Positions 22,682 through 34,450 of a stretch of DNA of 64,000 nucleotides are shown here, piece after piece. The first letter of the stretch is position 1. Every line of letters begins with the position of its first letter. The stretch is from Capitulum mitella (taxonomy: Eukaryota; Arthropoda; Thecostraca; Pollicipedomorpha; Pollicipedidae): the NCBI GenBank assembly GCA_030062745.1, contig CP099846.1, forward strand, positions 20,266,621 through 20,330,620. The letters are read 5' to 3'. The notes beneath the pieces are model-generated. The model was not told the origin of the DNA. It ran no database searches and was given only the letters and a program-made list of their open reading frames with translations. Made by a program: the position numbers and the translations under genes.

Positions 22682-25139
22682 TCTAAAAACGTATGACGGG
22701 AGGTAAATTTCAGAGGGATGTGTTACGTAATTTATGGATGACTATATGGCGGCGACACCATTAAAGGGAATATATCTGTTTTTTCGTTGCCCCCAAAACA
22801 CACTTCGGGGAATATTTAAAATTGGTTATGAAATATGTAAACAAAAAGTGCATTTTGGCCATCTTAGACCAACATTTCATGCATTTCAGTTAATGTTTTT
22901 ATCGAAGGTGCTGTCGGTACGCGAAATACAATAACTCAGTATTCAAGAAAGGGGCCAATCAGCGAGCAGAAGATACAAACGCTGGTAAACCTTAGACGCA
23001 CCCGATGCCTACCAAACACTTTCCACTGATGTACCAGACGCTGTCATAAGCGGCAGCGACGATTGTTTTGACAAAATACACTAACGTATTTCGACCTGTT
23101 CACGTAAGGCTTATCTGCGGGGGGAATTCGTGGAGCTGCAGAGGTATTTGCCTGAATACATGATAGCCACCTTCACAGTTTCGGTGTTCGCTAACTGCTG
23201 TCAGATTTGACATCGCTCTGAGACTAAGGACCCACAGCACGTTTCGTCGGTGATTTCAGTGGTGAAAGAAATGGGGTGAATGGATAAAACTTGGGTTGGC
23301 AGCTGGAGTACTTACCCCAGTAAAATGTGAGCTAACGAGATTGAGTTGGTAAGAATGAATCGTACCTACGCCTCGATTCATAAAAAAATGCCATCTTTAG
23401 TCGCACGTGTACAGTTAAAAATCACGATTTGTTAATGTAAGACTTTGCTTCAGGACCCAACTTGACTCAACTGTACTTGGAGATTGGGTGGGAAAAGCAG
23501 TTGGTGGGTGACAGTGAAGCAAATAAGTTACGATTAACCCGCGCAGCGGAAGGTTTCGCGCTAACGAACACTGGAAGGGGGTTCAAAAGGACCTCCCCCG
23601 ATCTCGGAAACGGAAAGAACCAGAGACATGAGATTTAATGGGCAGGGTAGGGTCATCACGATTTATACTGTATGCAGTTTTCGTGATCCTAGGTCAATAT
23701 CCTCAGGGCCAAATGGGATGGGAAAGGCCAACTTTGGACACTTTCTGCCCGTACAGGCCATTCCTTACAACTTTTCGAACGAAACGGAAAAAGGTGTTTG
23801 TTTGATCCTTAAAACGTGGAATACAACACCTTCCATCCATCTGGCGTCTTCACTGAGGACTTGGGGCCGAGGTCATGCCAGGTCATTGCAGGGCCTATTT
23901 TAACATGTTAACTGGGGGGGCAAATGCCCCCCCAGTCGGGCACTTTGCCCCCCCAGTCAAGATCCTTTGCCCATGCAAGGAAAAAAACAGCCAGGTGTAC
24001 TAGCGTACCCAGGAAGGTATTCTATAACGCGCTGCGCTCGCAAAGCAGCGTCTTGTCAACGAAGGATGTGTTGAATCATTGAGTAATGTGGGAGCACACT
24101 TAGAAGCATCACTTTATAATACATATTGCAGGCACACCTAGTGACCGCTGGCGAGCGTGTTCCGCAATTAGTACGCCGGCACCCGATGCCGCGATTGTCT
24201 GATGGGCGGCCAAGGCGTTTCATTGCATCGTGAGCACGTTAAAAATGATGATAACCATCTTTGATGTGTTCAAGCGCAAGAAAACTGAAGGGCGAGCTGG
24301 TGCGCAGGGCGGTTTCGCTATGGTGAGATAATGTTTATATGAATGCGGTAACAGTCAAGCAGTGCTGTAGTCATCATCAATCATCCTGATCCGAAAACCC
24401 TGCTAAAATCCCAGTACCTGATTGGTAGAACTTCATTGAACTAGGCGGTTAAACCCGAGTTTTACGCGAGGAAAACAGAAAATTAATCAGTCATATATTA
24501 AAACCGTCAATCCTGCTGCTCCTAGTGCATGGGTTTGAGCATCCCATGAACATGCTTCATCTGCTTAACGAACATGGCATGGCCCAGACTGCAGATAATG
24601 ACGAATGTTGATGATATCTCATTGAGGCGGGCCTAAGGCGAATATTTCAATCTGAGGTGACTTTTTTATTTTGGGGCCGATAACCTGGAAATGGAGAAGT
24701 TTGTTCTGCCTGTGTTAGGACAGCTTTTACACTTCGCGCAGTGTGAAAAACATATGGCCAAAATTCGGTGAGAAAATGTATTTTGGGGATAGATTAGATT
24801 AACAGAAACTATCCCGGACAGGCAACCTACTGTCTCATTTAGGGAAGAATCGAAGCTGCCGCAACATCTCGCCAATATTCTGCCCATCGTTTGCAGACTG
24901 TGACTTATATATTTGAAGTACCACGCCTTGCCATGCCACGGCAACCCACGGTGCCGGTCTGGCAATTTCCCGCGCGTTCTTAGACGTCAGGATATTTAAG
25001 GACCACCCGCGTCAATGCAGAAAGTACCTTTTATAATGGAAGTCTGTGCCACTATGGCTGCACCACGAGAAAAAGCCGAATTTTGGTTGACCGGTGCTCA
25101 GAACTGCCTTTGCGGGGAGAAGTGCTGCAGCAATATTTT

Positions 25140-27345
25140 CAGTCCCACCGTGTGCATAGGCTTACCCAGAGGTAGGTCAAAACACAGATCGTCCGCGAAA
25201 TGATGGTGTGGAACAAAGCCCGTATTCTCACTGCACCGGAGCGGAACGTGATAAAGAAGCTCAACAGGAAGCTTGACCAGTACCAAAGGCAAATTCTGGA
25301 GGTTCAGCCCGGAAATTGACAAGAAGAATGGATCTAGGGACAACCTTAACAATGTTTTTGACCTTGCCCTTGTCGGCACCATTAAGATTATCAAAACCAA
25401 GAGGATAAAGACATTCTCTAGGCCCAAAGGGATCCAGGTCGCCGAGGCGTCATGGTGGTATTCGATAAGTTCCCTTCCGAGAAGGAGGAGCGAGCTCTTC
25501 AACGACAACAGTAGGCCGAAGCTTTAAAGGGCCCGCCGTTAGATTAAACAGCAGACCGAGCATGAGGCAACTGCCCAGCTGGAATACTCGCCTACCGACA
25601 ACACATAATTGACAGATCAGGATGACCCGCAGCCCTTGGCCATACCTTCGAAGCGGCCCTGCAGGAGAGCCAAGAACATCGCCACTCCTGGTCAGGCAGC
25701 AGCCCTCGATCGGACCAAGCTCAATGATCGTTCTGCAATTCACTTCCTATCGGCGACGGCTTCGGTCCTCGGCCACGACTCCTCTGAACTGGCGATCACA
25801 GAAGCTCGGGCAGGCGCGCACGTAGATCGCAGAGGAAAGCCATTGCGGACGAAATCTAGCATTCTTTCTCCGCGTCACCCAACCTGGTGGTCCACTGGGA
25901 CGGCAAACTGTTACTGACGATGGAAAGGAAAAGGTGGATCGATTCTGTCATTGTAGCCGGTCCAAGAAGTGCCGCCAAGCTCTTCGGTGTTTGGAAGTTG
26001 CAAGTAAAGCCGGAGCAACGCCAGCCGACGTTGTCGCGCTTTGTCTGGAAGACTGGGAGGTTTCGGACAACGTCGTCGGCATGAGCTTCGACACCACCTC
26101 CAGCAATACTGGACAAGTTGTGGGAGCAAACACGCTTCTTCAGCAGAAGCTTGAGTGAAGGCCTTTTCACTTTGCTTGTCGTCATCATATCGTCGAACTG
26201 GTGGCAGAGGCGGCTTTCTCCGCGCGCTTCGGTCCGTCCTCGGGACCGCGATCTCCTTGTTCAAGAGCTTCAAGAAGAGATGGAGACTCATTGATTGGAA
26301 CAAGTTTGAACCTATGGTGTATGAAGACCTGGAGCCAGCAGTGGCCGAGACTATGTTGTATGAGTTTTTCTTTCCAATGATCGTTTCGTCGCCTTCTGCC
26401 GTGAGAAGCTCGCCGAAATCCAGCCTAGCGATGATCATCGTTGGTTCTTTGAGGTCTCGATTATCCCCTTTGGTCAAGAGCCTCCACGGCGAATCAAGTT
26501 CCCCAGCCGGGTGCTCTCCAACGTGCCAGATAGATGGTTCCATCGCGCCAGATGGATGGGGCGCATAATCTGCGGGATCAAGATCTTCTGGCTTTGCCAT
26601 CAGTTCTCCGTGACTCTCAGTGAATTGGGAGCACTCAAGCGCTTCGTCTCTTTCATGGTTGTTTTGTACGTCAGTGCATGGTTCTGTTCTTCATCGGCGG
26701 TCAGCGCTTCCGTGCACGACCTGGCCGTTCTGCCAAGCCTGATGTGAATGCTGAAATTTCGAAGGGGATCTCCAAGGAGTTTGCCGATCACCTATTATCT
26801 ATTATGACATTATAGTCGACATATGATTTATTATAACAATCACCTATTATGGCGCCCAGCGAAGAACTGGCTGGTGTGTCGTTCTTCGACGAGGGCGTGC
26901 CGTGTGAGATGAAGACGAGGATGATCGCGGCACTCCAGGAACAGGGATCGGAGAGTCCTTCCAGCGAGCGCAGGTGGATCTCGCAGAAAAGGAGGTTCTC
27001 GTCCCAGGAAGATCATCGTCGACTTCATGACCGCAAAGTCGGTGGGAAATCTGAAAGCCTACGGCATCAACATGGACTTCCTTGCAGCCGATCCCGCTGA
27101 TTGGGAGACAGCACCTGGCTTCACGAACGCTAAGGAAGTCCTGTGCGGGATCGCGGTAGTTAACGACTTCGCCGAACGAGCTCTCTTACTCTAGACTCTA
27201 CTTAGACTTTTATCCAAGTATACAACAAGGTACTGACGAAGGATAAAGGGCACAAGCAGTACCTGCTGCAAGTCGTCGAATAGCATCGTCGCCAGAACCC
27301 CGAGACCACTAAGAGGACTGAAGTATCATTCCCACCTAAGCCACA
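25140..27345 (+). pseudogene. Broken hAT-like RNase-H-fold transposase
   Basis: Pieces in all three forward frames match, in order, a repeat-encoded protein family I know from aphids, copepods and Hydra. The N-terminal helical part includes WNKARI, NNVFDLA and GRRGVMVVFDKFPSEKEERA. Then comes VVHWDGKLL with the first catalytic-type Asp, CLEDWEVSDNVVGMSFDTTS with the second, FACRHHIVELVAEAAF (the C..H motif), SFFDEGVPCEMKTRMIAALQ, and the C-terminal MDFLAADPADW, AVVNDFAERA and KQYLLQVVE. Several stops and frameshifts and one small insertion (26799-26838, inside a 12-bp direct repeat) break it. Family placement as hAT-like rests on the CRHH motif and is tentative. Confidence 0.65.
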
Positions 27346-27781
27346 CTGCTGCCGACAGGGCCAGTGACCAATGACCTGAGACAGAATGCGAAGTGTCTTT
27401 CGATCCAGTGTGTCAAAAGGAGTACTATGATGTGCATTTTACGCATATCGTGCGCTTCTTTTAAAAAACTGAAGCACAAAACACGTTTGGGGGCATTTCA
27501 GACATCCCTGAGCGAATCTCCCAGGGATCACAAGTCCAGGGAGAATGAGTTCTTGCTGGGGATAAATGAAATGGTGTCCTTTGAATTTAATGGGCTCGGA
27601 ATGCACAAAAGCCAGCGCGAATTTCATCGAAATAAAATAAAATCCAGCACAAACGACATACAGTCTTCGTGTGAAGGTGCTTAAGAGTGCTGGACCAAGG
27701 CCATATTTTGCACACATGGTTTCCTCCAAAAGACATATCAGTTAATGACAGAGCGCTGTGGAAGTGTTCATCGTAATTCGC

Positions 27782-27784
<3 letters not shown>

Positions 27785-27828
<44 letters not shown>
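27785..27828. repeat. (TA)n microsatellite
   Basis: About 22 perfect TA units. It lies 0.4 kb downstream of the transposase relic, inside the family I insertion. Confidence 0.95.
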
Positions 27829-27832
<4 letters not shown>

Positions 27833-28189
27833 TTCCTTAGGAATATATATATATGAAGTGGACAAAATTCAATAAGAACACAAATGCCGGGGGGGGTGGT
27901 CTCAACCAATGCGTCTCGTTCGCAGAACTGCCCCCGCAGTCATTTTTCCTTAAAATAGGCCCTGGGTCATTGACTTATGGCGCCATTTTTCCATCTTTTG
28001 CAGACCAGATTTCGAGCAACACAGGATAGCTTGAATGTAAATGAGGGCGCTACACGCATCTTTTGGTGTATTTTAAGAGGAATGTAGCCAACATCGGTAC
28101 ATCTGATGGCTTCCAGCGTTTATATTTATGTATGAATATATATGCATATATGTATATCCATATCATTATCAATGTACCAAACGTGTTTT

Positions 28190-28640
28190 TAGTACGGTCT
28201 TTGAAAGCATATTTCATACAAACCAACATATTGCAAAGCAAATCTGGACCAAGTCACAAAACAGTTATCCTTAACCTTTGATGACCTTCATCTGCACTGA
28301 CCCTGGTATATATAAGCGTATCTTTGTGCGCACACGTGTTTTTATTTGGGTCTTGCAGTGCATTTTTCATACAAATCGGCATGTTGCAAAGCAAATCTGG
28401 ACCAGGTCACAAGATATTTGACCTTGACCTTTGACGATCTTGACCTTCACTGACCCTGGTATATGTAAGCGTATCAGTGTGCGCACACGTGTTTTTATTA
28501 GGGTCTCTGAATGCATATTTCATACAAACCGACATATTGCAAAGCAAATCTGGATCAGGCCACCAGTTGAGTTGACCCTGACCTATGATGACCTTGACCC
28601 TTATTGACCCTGGCTTTGGTCTTGGTACATTCATCACTTA
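28190..28640 (+). repeat. 153-bp tandem repeat, three copies, rich in TGACC words
   Basis: GCAAAGCAAATCTGGA recurs at 28233, 28386 and 28539. Each unit also has GCGCACACGTG or its relative and a cluster of TGACCT/TTGACC words such as TTGACCTTGACCTTTGACG. Confidence 0.85.
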
Positions 28641-29111
28641 TGTCCCAACGACGTTGCCTGATTGTGTTCAAACGGTAATGTTAGGTAGAACGCTGGTCTT
28701 TTTACAAAGTTCCCATTTATCAGCGAGAACCGTTATTTTCGTTATGTTTGCTTAATTGCAACTGCTTCAGTCTTTAAAAACTTTCGGCCGATTTTCGATT
28801 TTTGAACATCATTCGACGAGTTATTTAATTGCTATAAACGTCACAAAGTAGCGACAGCCAGCTCCGATCCGTTCTCGACATTTTCGAGAAAAACAGGTGG
28901 GGGGCGCAAAAAGATCCCCTTCCAGTGCGCGTGCTAATGCTGATAAATCTGATTTTAGGTGGTTAACCTCATGGGCCTGAGAATATCCGTTTATTTGAAA
29001 ATTTTAAGGTACTTTAAGTTGTGGGTGCTCAAGTCGTATTGTGGGTACCCATTTTCACTTTGTGGGTGCCCCGGCACCCACAAAGAGATAGGAAACCACA
29101 CCCCTGGGCCC

Positions 29112-31757
29112 CAGTGGCGTAGCGAAGGGGAACAAAGGGGTCATGGCCCACCTGGAGGCCAAGCGGAGCCCCATGGCGGCCGAGCAAAACCCCCTGGAGC
29201 CGAAGGCCCCGGTTCATGGATAGTGTGAGGCGCCCGCAAGGCGCCTTACACTGTACGAAACACGAAGCAAACTAAGAATGTGTTAAACGTTAAAAAAGGC
29301 TTACGAACGTAGAAAAACGTGCTACGTTTATACAAGAAGGCTTTGTGTGCTATGAAGAGAGACTGGAATGAACTTTTAGAGGGGCTCCTACTAGTTCGTG
29401 AGTGAGTTCACTGTTTGTCTGGGGAGGGCCCGCTATCGGCCCGTAAAGGGCCCCTGTCAGCCTCTGGAAACCTCCTTTCAGTCCGGACGAAGGCCCCTGC
29501 CCCCGCCTCCAGAGGTCGACAGGGTCCCTTTATGGGCGGATAAAGGGCCCTCTACAAACAGACAGTGCCCCCCTCCCTACAGGCTAACAGGGGGCTCTAA
29601 ACGTTCATTCAGGGGCCCCTGCTTGCCTGTAAAAATGCCCCTGCCGACCTGTAAGGGGCACCCACCAGGTTTGCAGGAACGTCTTTACAAGCAAACAGGA
29701 GCCCCAACTCTCCAGTTGGACCCCTTAACAAGCCGACAGTAATTTTAACCACATAGGACCCCACAGATTTCTGGGCCAGGCGCTGATTCAAGGAGGAGAG
29801 ATGGGGGCGAACGCCCTCCACCCCCGAGGCCTGAGAAGGGGCCTCTGCCAAATTTAAAACGAGCTCTGAAGGAGCCCGTATGAGCTTCACGTAGTCTCTT
29901 TAAGAACCTGACGGGCTCTTGATGCAGTCAGGGGGTCTCCAAGAGGGTCAGATGACCCCTGAGACGCATAAAAGGTCTCTGCAGCTCCCAAAGGTCCCTC
30001 CGAGACCACAACAGGGCCCCAACACGGCAGAGAGCCCCTTGAGATTTCCAGATGGGTCACAGGGCCCCTGAAATGGTCAAGATAAGGGCTGAGTCCTAAG
30101 GGGGCCCCTAGAAAGTCATAGGAGCCCGAATGGGTTTCACGGATCTGTATGAAAAGCTGAACGTTCTCAATATAGTCAGAGAGCGTCCGGGACGGTTAAT
30201 GAGACTCTGAGATGGTTAGATGATCCCTGAGATGGATAAGAGGGCTCCTAAAACTCTCCAACGCCGCCTGGGACCGCAAGAGGAGCACGGCAAAGGGTCC
30301 ATGAGACCGCTAAAAGTGTCAGAGAGGCCCCTGAGACGAAAAGAGCTTAGAGGGTGCCTACCACGGCATACGGGGACCTTAGCCATCCAAAGGAGCCCGT
30401 GAACAGAGATTCATCGGCGACCTCAACCTCGAGCGGGGCCCCAAATGGGCTACATTGGCCTTCTTGAAAGCCTGAGGGGTTCTTGATGTTGTCAGGAGGT
30501 CCCGGGAAGGTCAGGTGGTTCCTGAGAAGGCAATATGAGCCCGTACCCCGAAGATGACCTCTGAGACTACCAAAAAGGTCGGAGATCCCTGCGAGGCAAA
30601 GATGATAAGGCCTCTAAGACGGCTAGTTACGGCTAGACGGGCCCTAAGGTTGCCAGATATACCCCCATGTAACAGAAGAACATCCCTGATACAGTTAGGG
30701 GAACCACAGGAGACGCTCAGTGAGTCCATAACACTGCAGAAGGGTCCCGAAACTGCCAAAAGGTCTTTTGTAACTGCCAGAGGGCCCCTGAGATGGCAAA
30801 AATGTCCCCCAGAGACCATAAGAAGGGCACCTAGGACCACAGGGAGTCCACTGAGACTACCAGAGAGGAACCTGTGAGACTGCTCACTAAAAGCCTCTAG
30901 CAATAAGGGAGCCTGAGACAACCAGGGGCCCCTGAAACTACCAAACCTTGAGGCGTCCATAGAGCTCTTGAAACGGCCAAAGGACCGAGAAAATTGTCAG
31001 ATGCGCTTCTTTCACGGCAGAGTGAGACTTACAGAGGGCTTTTGTTAGTGCCTGAGAGGTTCCTTAAACGGCAAAAACGTTCCAGGGACGACGGGAGGGA
31101 AAGATGGCTTAAGCGTCCCTGAAACTGCCAGATGGGCCCCTGAAACGTCCGAGGTCCCCTTGGAACTGCCAAAACAGTGCCTGAGACGTCCCGCGGGACA
31201 CATAAAACTGCAAAAGGAACCTCAGACCACTAGAGGGTTTTGGCGCGGTATATTGCCGAGATCACCAATAGTGCCTCTGCAACTGCAAGAGAGGACCAAA
31301 CCTGTGCTTACAAAAAGCCCCCAGGAACTACGGTGGTTGGGGGAGGGAAGACCGGCTCCTGGACCAGATACAGACACGACATTTCAAATGGAGGGAGGGA
31401 CGGAGCCACCTAAATTCTTGCCGTCTTCGTGATATTTCGGCTACTTTGTAGGAGAACGAAAAACAGAATTATCTTAAATAAGTTTGCGCGCTCGAGTTTT
31501 TTCGGTTATTTTACATGATAAAAAAGAAAGTAAAATCACATCAAATAATTCTCCTGGACCCGCGCGGATCAGCGTTTTATTCATATCTGAAGAGCAAAAA
31601 ATGAGGGCGGGGTCGCGCTATTTGCCATTTGCCTCCACCCGTCCCCCCTCCGCCTTGGCAAAATCCTGGATCCGCCCCTGGCGAGAGCCCTCATTCGTTA
31701 CGAGGGACCCTTGGCCCGATTTGCCCCCCCCCCCGAGGAATCCTGGCTTCGTCCCTG
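29112..31757 (+). mobile_element. Left 2.65-kb minisatellite element (inverted pair)
   Basis: Begins CAGTGGCGTAGCG and ends GGCTTCGTCCCTG, so it has hAT-like inverted tips of its own. Its body is a diverged minisatellite of about 22 bp (consensus near AGACTGCCAGAGGGGCCCCTG), followed by a unique AT-richer 300 bp near 31,440-31,690. The whole is the reverse complement, at moderate divergence, of 35233-37916. No convincing flanking duplication was found. Open frames through it are repeat artefacts. Confidence 0.8.
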
Positions 31758-32060
31758 AGGGTAAATGGGTAAATTGTAGGTAAATGGGGCCCGTAGGTCG
31801 CAGAAACAAGAAGGCCAAGGGGCTCGTAAGACATAAGACACCAAGCAAGAGCCCGTAGACCAGTGGTCTGCATGCGTGAGAGGCCCGCAAGCCAGTGAGC
31901 CCTTGGTTAGTGGCCCGTTGCCCAGGGCCCGCACGCCAGAGGGGCCTGTAAGCCGGAGGACCTGTTGCAGGGGCGTATATAGGGGGATGCCATCAGGCCA
32001 TGGCTGCCCCTCGGGCGTCGACGTCGCCCCTGGTGGGAATACCGTCACTGGCTCATAGGG
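31758..32060 (+). repeat. Inner inverted-repeat partner of 34,150-34,290
   Basis: The order GGTAAATG, GGTCGCAGAAACAAGAAGGC, CTCGTAAG, CATGCGTGAGAGG, CCAGTGAGCC is matched in reverse complement at about 34,290 down to 34,150. It forms a second palindrome inside the first. Confidence 0.7.
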
Positions 32061-33175
32061 CACTGGACCTGAAATAATGCTGTCTAGGCCTCGAAGGGCG
32101 ATTCGGGAGGCCTAAAAATGTCCCGAGGATGAGAAGAAAATCAACACCTCAATTCAGCCCAACGTTCATGAAGACCCAAGGGCGTCCCATATCCCGGAAA
32201 GCCTCCCACTTACTCGAGAGCTCAAAGAGCGCCCCTGAGGTCTGAAAATATCTCGATGGCTAAACGGATGCCCTGAAGAACAAAAGGGCACCCAAACCCT
32301 GGAAGGACGCCTCCGAAGGCTGAAAGGGCGCCCTGTGATCTGAAAACATGTCCGAGGTCTAGAGGGACTCCGTGAAGAATAAAAGAGAGTCCTAAACCTT
32401 CAGACTGGTGGGGCTCCATCCGAAGACTCATTCGGGCGCCCCATAATCTATGTGTCTAGGGAAAGGATGACGCCCTAAATAATAAAAGAGCGCCTCCAGT
32501 GGTACAAAAAACATTGGAGGGACGCCCCTGATGGCTCAAAAGTGCCCCCAATGTCTCCAAAAGGCATGCCTAAGGTTTGAAGATACGTCCCGAGGGCTAG
32601 AAGGACGTCCTAAAGAATGAAAGGATGCCTCAAACCCTGGAGAGGCGCCCCGAGTGCTCAAAGTGCGCCGCTGACGTCTAAAATATGTCCCGGGTGTAGA
32701 AGGACGCACTTAAAAAATAAAAGGGCCCACTCAAACTTTGAAGAGGCACCCCAAGGGCTCAAAGGGCGTACCTATGGTCTGACAATACGTCCTGAGCTCC
32801 AGGAGAACACCCTGGAGAATAAAGGGCGCCCTTAACCAGGGAGACATCCCTAAGGGATCAAAAGACGTCCCCATGATCTGAAAATATGTTTCGAGGACTA
32901 GAAGGACGCCCTGAAAAGTCTGGGCGCCCCAAAACCTGGAGGATAGGGCGTTCTGACGTATGAAACACGTGTCCCGATGGTTCGAAGAACGCCCCAAGAA
33001 CAGAAGGGCTCCCAAACTCCTGGAGGGTCGCCCACTAAGGCTCCAACGGCACCCCTGAGATCCGAAAATATGTCCCGATGGCTAGATGGACGCCCTAAAG
33101 AACAAAAGGGCCCCCAGGCTCTTGAGGGGCACTCCCAAGGGCTCAAAGGGCGCCCCTGTGATTTGAAATGTAGCC
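32060..33175 (+). repeat. Roughly 100-bp tandem repeat, about eleven units
   Basis: The landmark TCTGAAAATATGTCCCGAGG recurs in diverged form about every 100 bases (near 32,242, 32,340, 32,577, 32,676, 32,777, 32,877, 32,958, 33,061). Each unit also has AAGAANAAAAGGGCGCC. It is unrelated to the 22-bp unit of the flanking arms. Confidence 0.85.
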
Positions 33176-33182
33176 ATGTCTG

Positions 33183-33184
<2 letters not shown>

Positions 33185-33228
<44 letters not shown>
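33185..33228. repeat. (CT)n microsatellite
   Basis: About 22 CT units followed by a C-rich stretch, at the end of the 100-bp array. Confidence 0.95.
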
Positions 33229-33230
<2 letters not shown>

Positions 33231-33579
33231 CCTCCCCCCCTCTCCCTCCCTGTATATAATCTACATGTGTGATCACCATCGAGCACCGTTATCAGCGTCT
33301 CTTTCGGCGCTGGACGACTGATGCGTCGTAGTACAACGACATGGTTTGCTTCATGTGGGTGCCCAGTGTAATGGATCATTGGTGTCATTGGTCTCCTATG
33401 GGCTTCCTGTAGCAACATGGAGGCCTCAAGAGTGTCATGAAGAACGTCCTCAGTAGGGTCCTTTTGACGACGTCACAGCTCATCACAAATTCAAAAACAC
33501 TGTCGTCGTCGTTGCAACGGGCCCTAGCTGAGGCCCTGACCGATGGCTCTGTCCTGGATTACGGGTTCCTAACCAACAG

Positions 33580-34300
33580 CCCTAGTAGTCCCTGGCTCAC
33601 TGGCCACTCTGGCATACGGAAGCCTGGGCTGCGGGCCACTCACTCACGAATCTCTGACCTGCGAAGGCCCGTAGGGGGTTTGCGGGTCCTTCACGCATGC
33701 GGGCCGCTGGCCTATTGGCCCCTAGCCGCGGGTCCCAACCAACGATCCACTAGCTCTTGAACCCGTAGCCTGCGGACCGTGCTTACCTTAGACTGGACCC
33801 TAACCTACGGGCTCTTTACGGACTTACGGGCGAGACTTAATCAACGGGACCTCGGGCAAAGGCGCAGAATCGCAAAATCATTGGGGGGGCTCAGCCCTGG
33901 GTCGATCAACCTGCAATACCCCAAAATACCCATTTCTCCTCGGATCTGGGCCACATTGTTTTGCTATTTCGAAAAAGTTGGGAAGTTGGGCGAGGGGCGG
34001 TTGCCAGGTTGGGGGGCCGAGCTGCAAATTGGGGAAAAGGTGGAGGAGGCTGAAGCCCCCCTTCCCAACTGTAAAGGATCCTACACTCTTACCCCCTGGC
34101 TTACGGCCGTTGTCCCATGGCCCCGCGGCCCTGGGCTAAAGGCCACTAACCAATGGCTCGCTGACTTACAAACCTCGCACGCATGCGGGTCACACTTCCC
34201 TGTGGCTCCTTGTCTGCTGGTTCCTCGCTTACAGGTCCCTTGGCCTTGTTTCTGCGATCTGCAGGCCGCATTTACCTGCGGACAGGACTGGATAAACGAA
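33580..34300 (-). repeat. Inner inverted-repeat partner, with internal copies
   Basis: Two related blocks (near 33,590-33,790 and 34,090-34,290) share CTGGCTNACNGGCC and CACGCATGCGGG words. The second is the reverse complement of 31,780-31,900. No gene was recognised. Confidence 0.65.
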
Positions 34301-34393
34301 GACCGAGAGATCCGGACCCTCCTCTCCCCCGCGGCAGTCTGATCATGGGGGCCCGGAAGTCCATTTTGACACTGAAATATAACTATGTATATA

Positions 34394-34397
<4 letters not shown>

Positions 34398-34449
<52 letters not shown>
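34398..34449. repeat. (TA)n microsatellite
   Basis: About 26 TA units. The sequence after it (GGGCCTGGACCCCCACTTCT) recurs near 34,893, so this is part of a duplicated block. Confidence 0.95.

Positions 34450-34450
<1 letters not shown>

Larger units (their letters stand above)
23538..28933 (+). mobile_element. 5.4-kb TTAA-type insertion, family I
   Basis: Starts CCCGCGCAGCGGAAGG after TTAA (23534-23537) and ends CCTTCCAGTGCGCGTG before CTAA (28934-28937). Family C copy 1 aligns across the unoccupied TTA(A/T) site without a gap. The content includes a broken RNase-H-fold transposase (25140-27345), a TA tract and a 153-bp tandem repeat. Between 23,600 and 25,100 I see no gene. Confidence 0.75.
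22120..29106 (+). mobile_element. hAT-type element, family C copy 2, spread over 7 kb
   Basis: Starts CATCGGTGTGGTTTTT and ends CCACACCCCTG, flanked by a perfect 8-bp duplication GGCCCCAG (22112-22119 and 29107-29114). Subtracting the 407-bp MITE at 22275-22681 and the 5.4-kb insert at 23538-28933 leaves about 1.17 kb that aligns with copy 1 at 769-1937. The target was the tip of the left minisatellite element at 29112. Confidence 0.9.

Noticed and set aside
29398-31432. Open frames of 90-150 codons through the left minisatellite element
   Set aside because: Unequal, repeat-derived, present on both strands, with no recognisable domain.
33185-33228. CRISPR-like or other spaced direct-repeat array
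   Set aside because: It is a plain CT microsatellite; no spaced direct repeats with unique spacers occur anywhere in the window.
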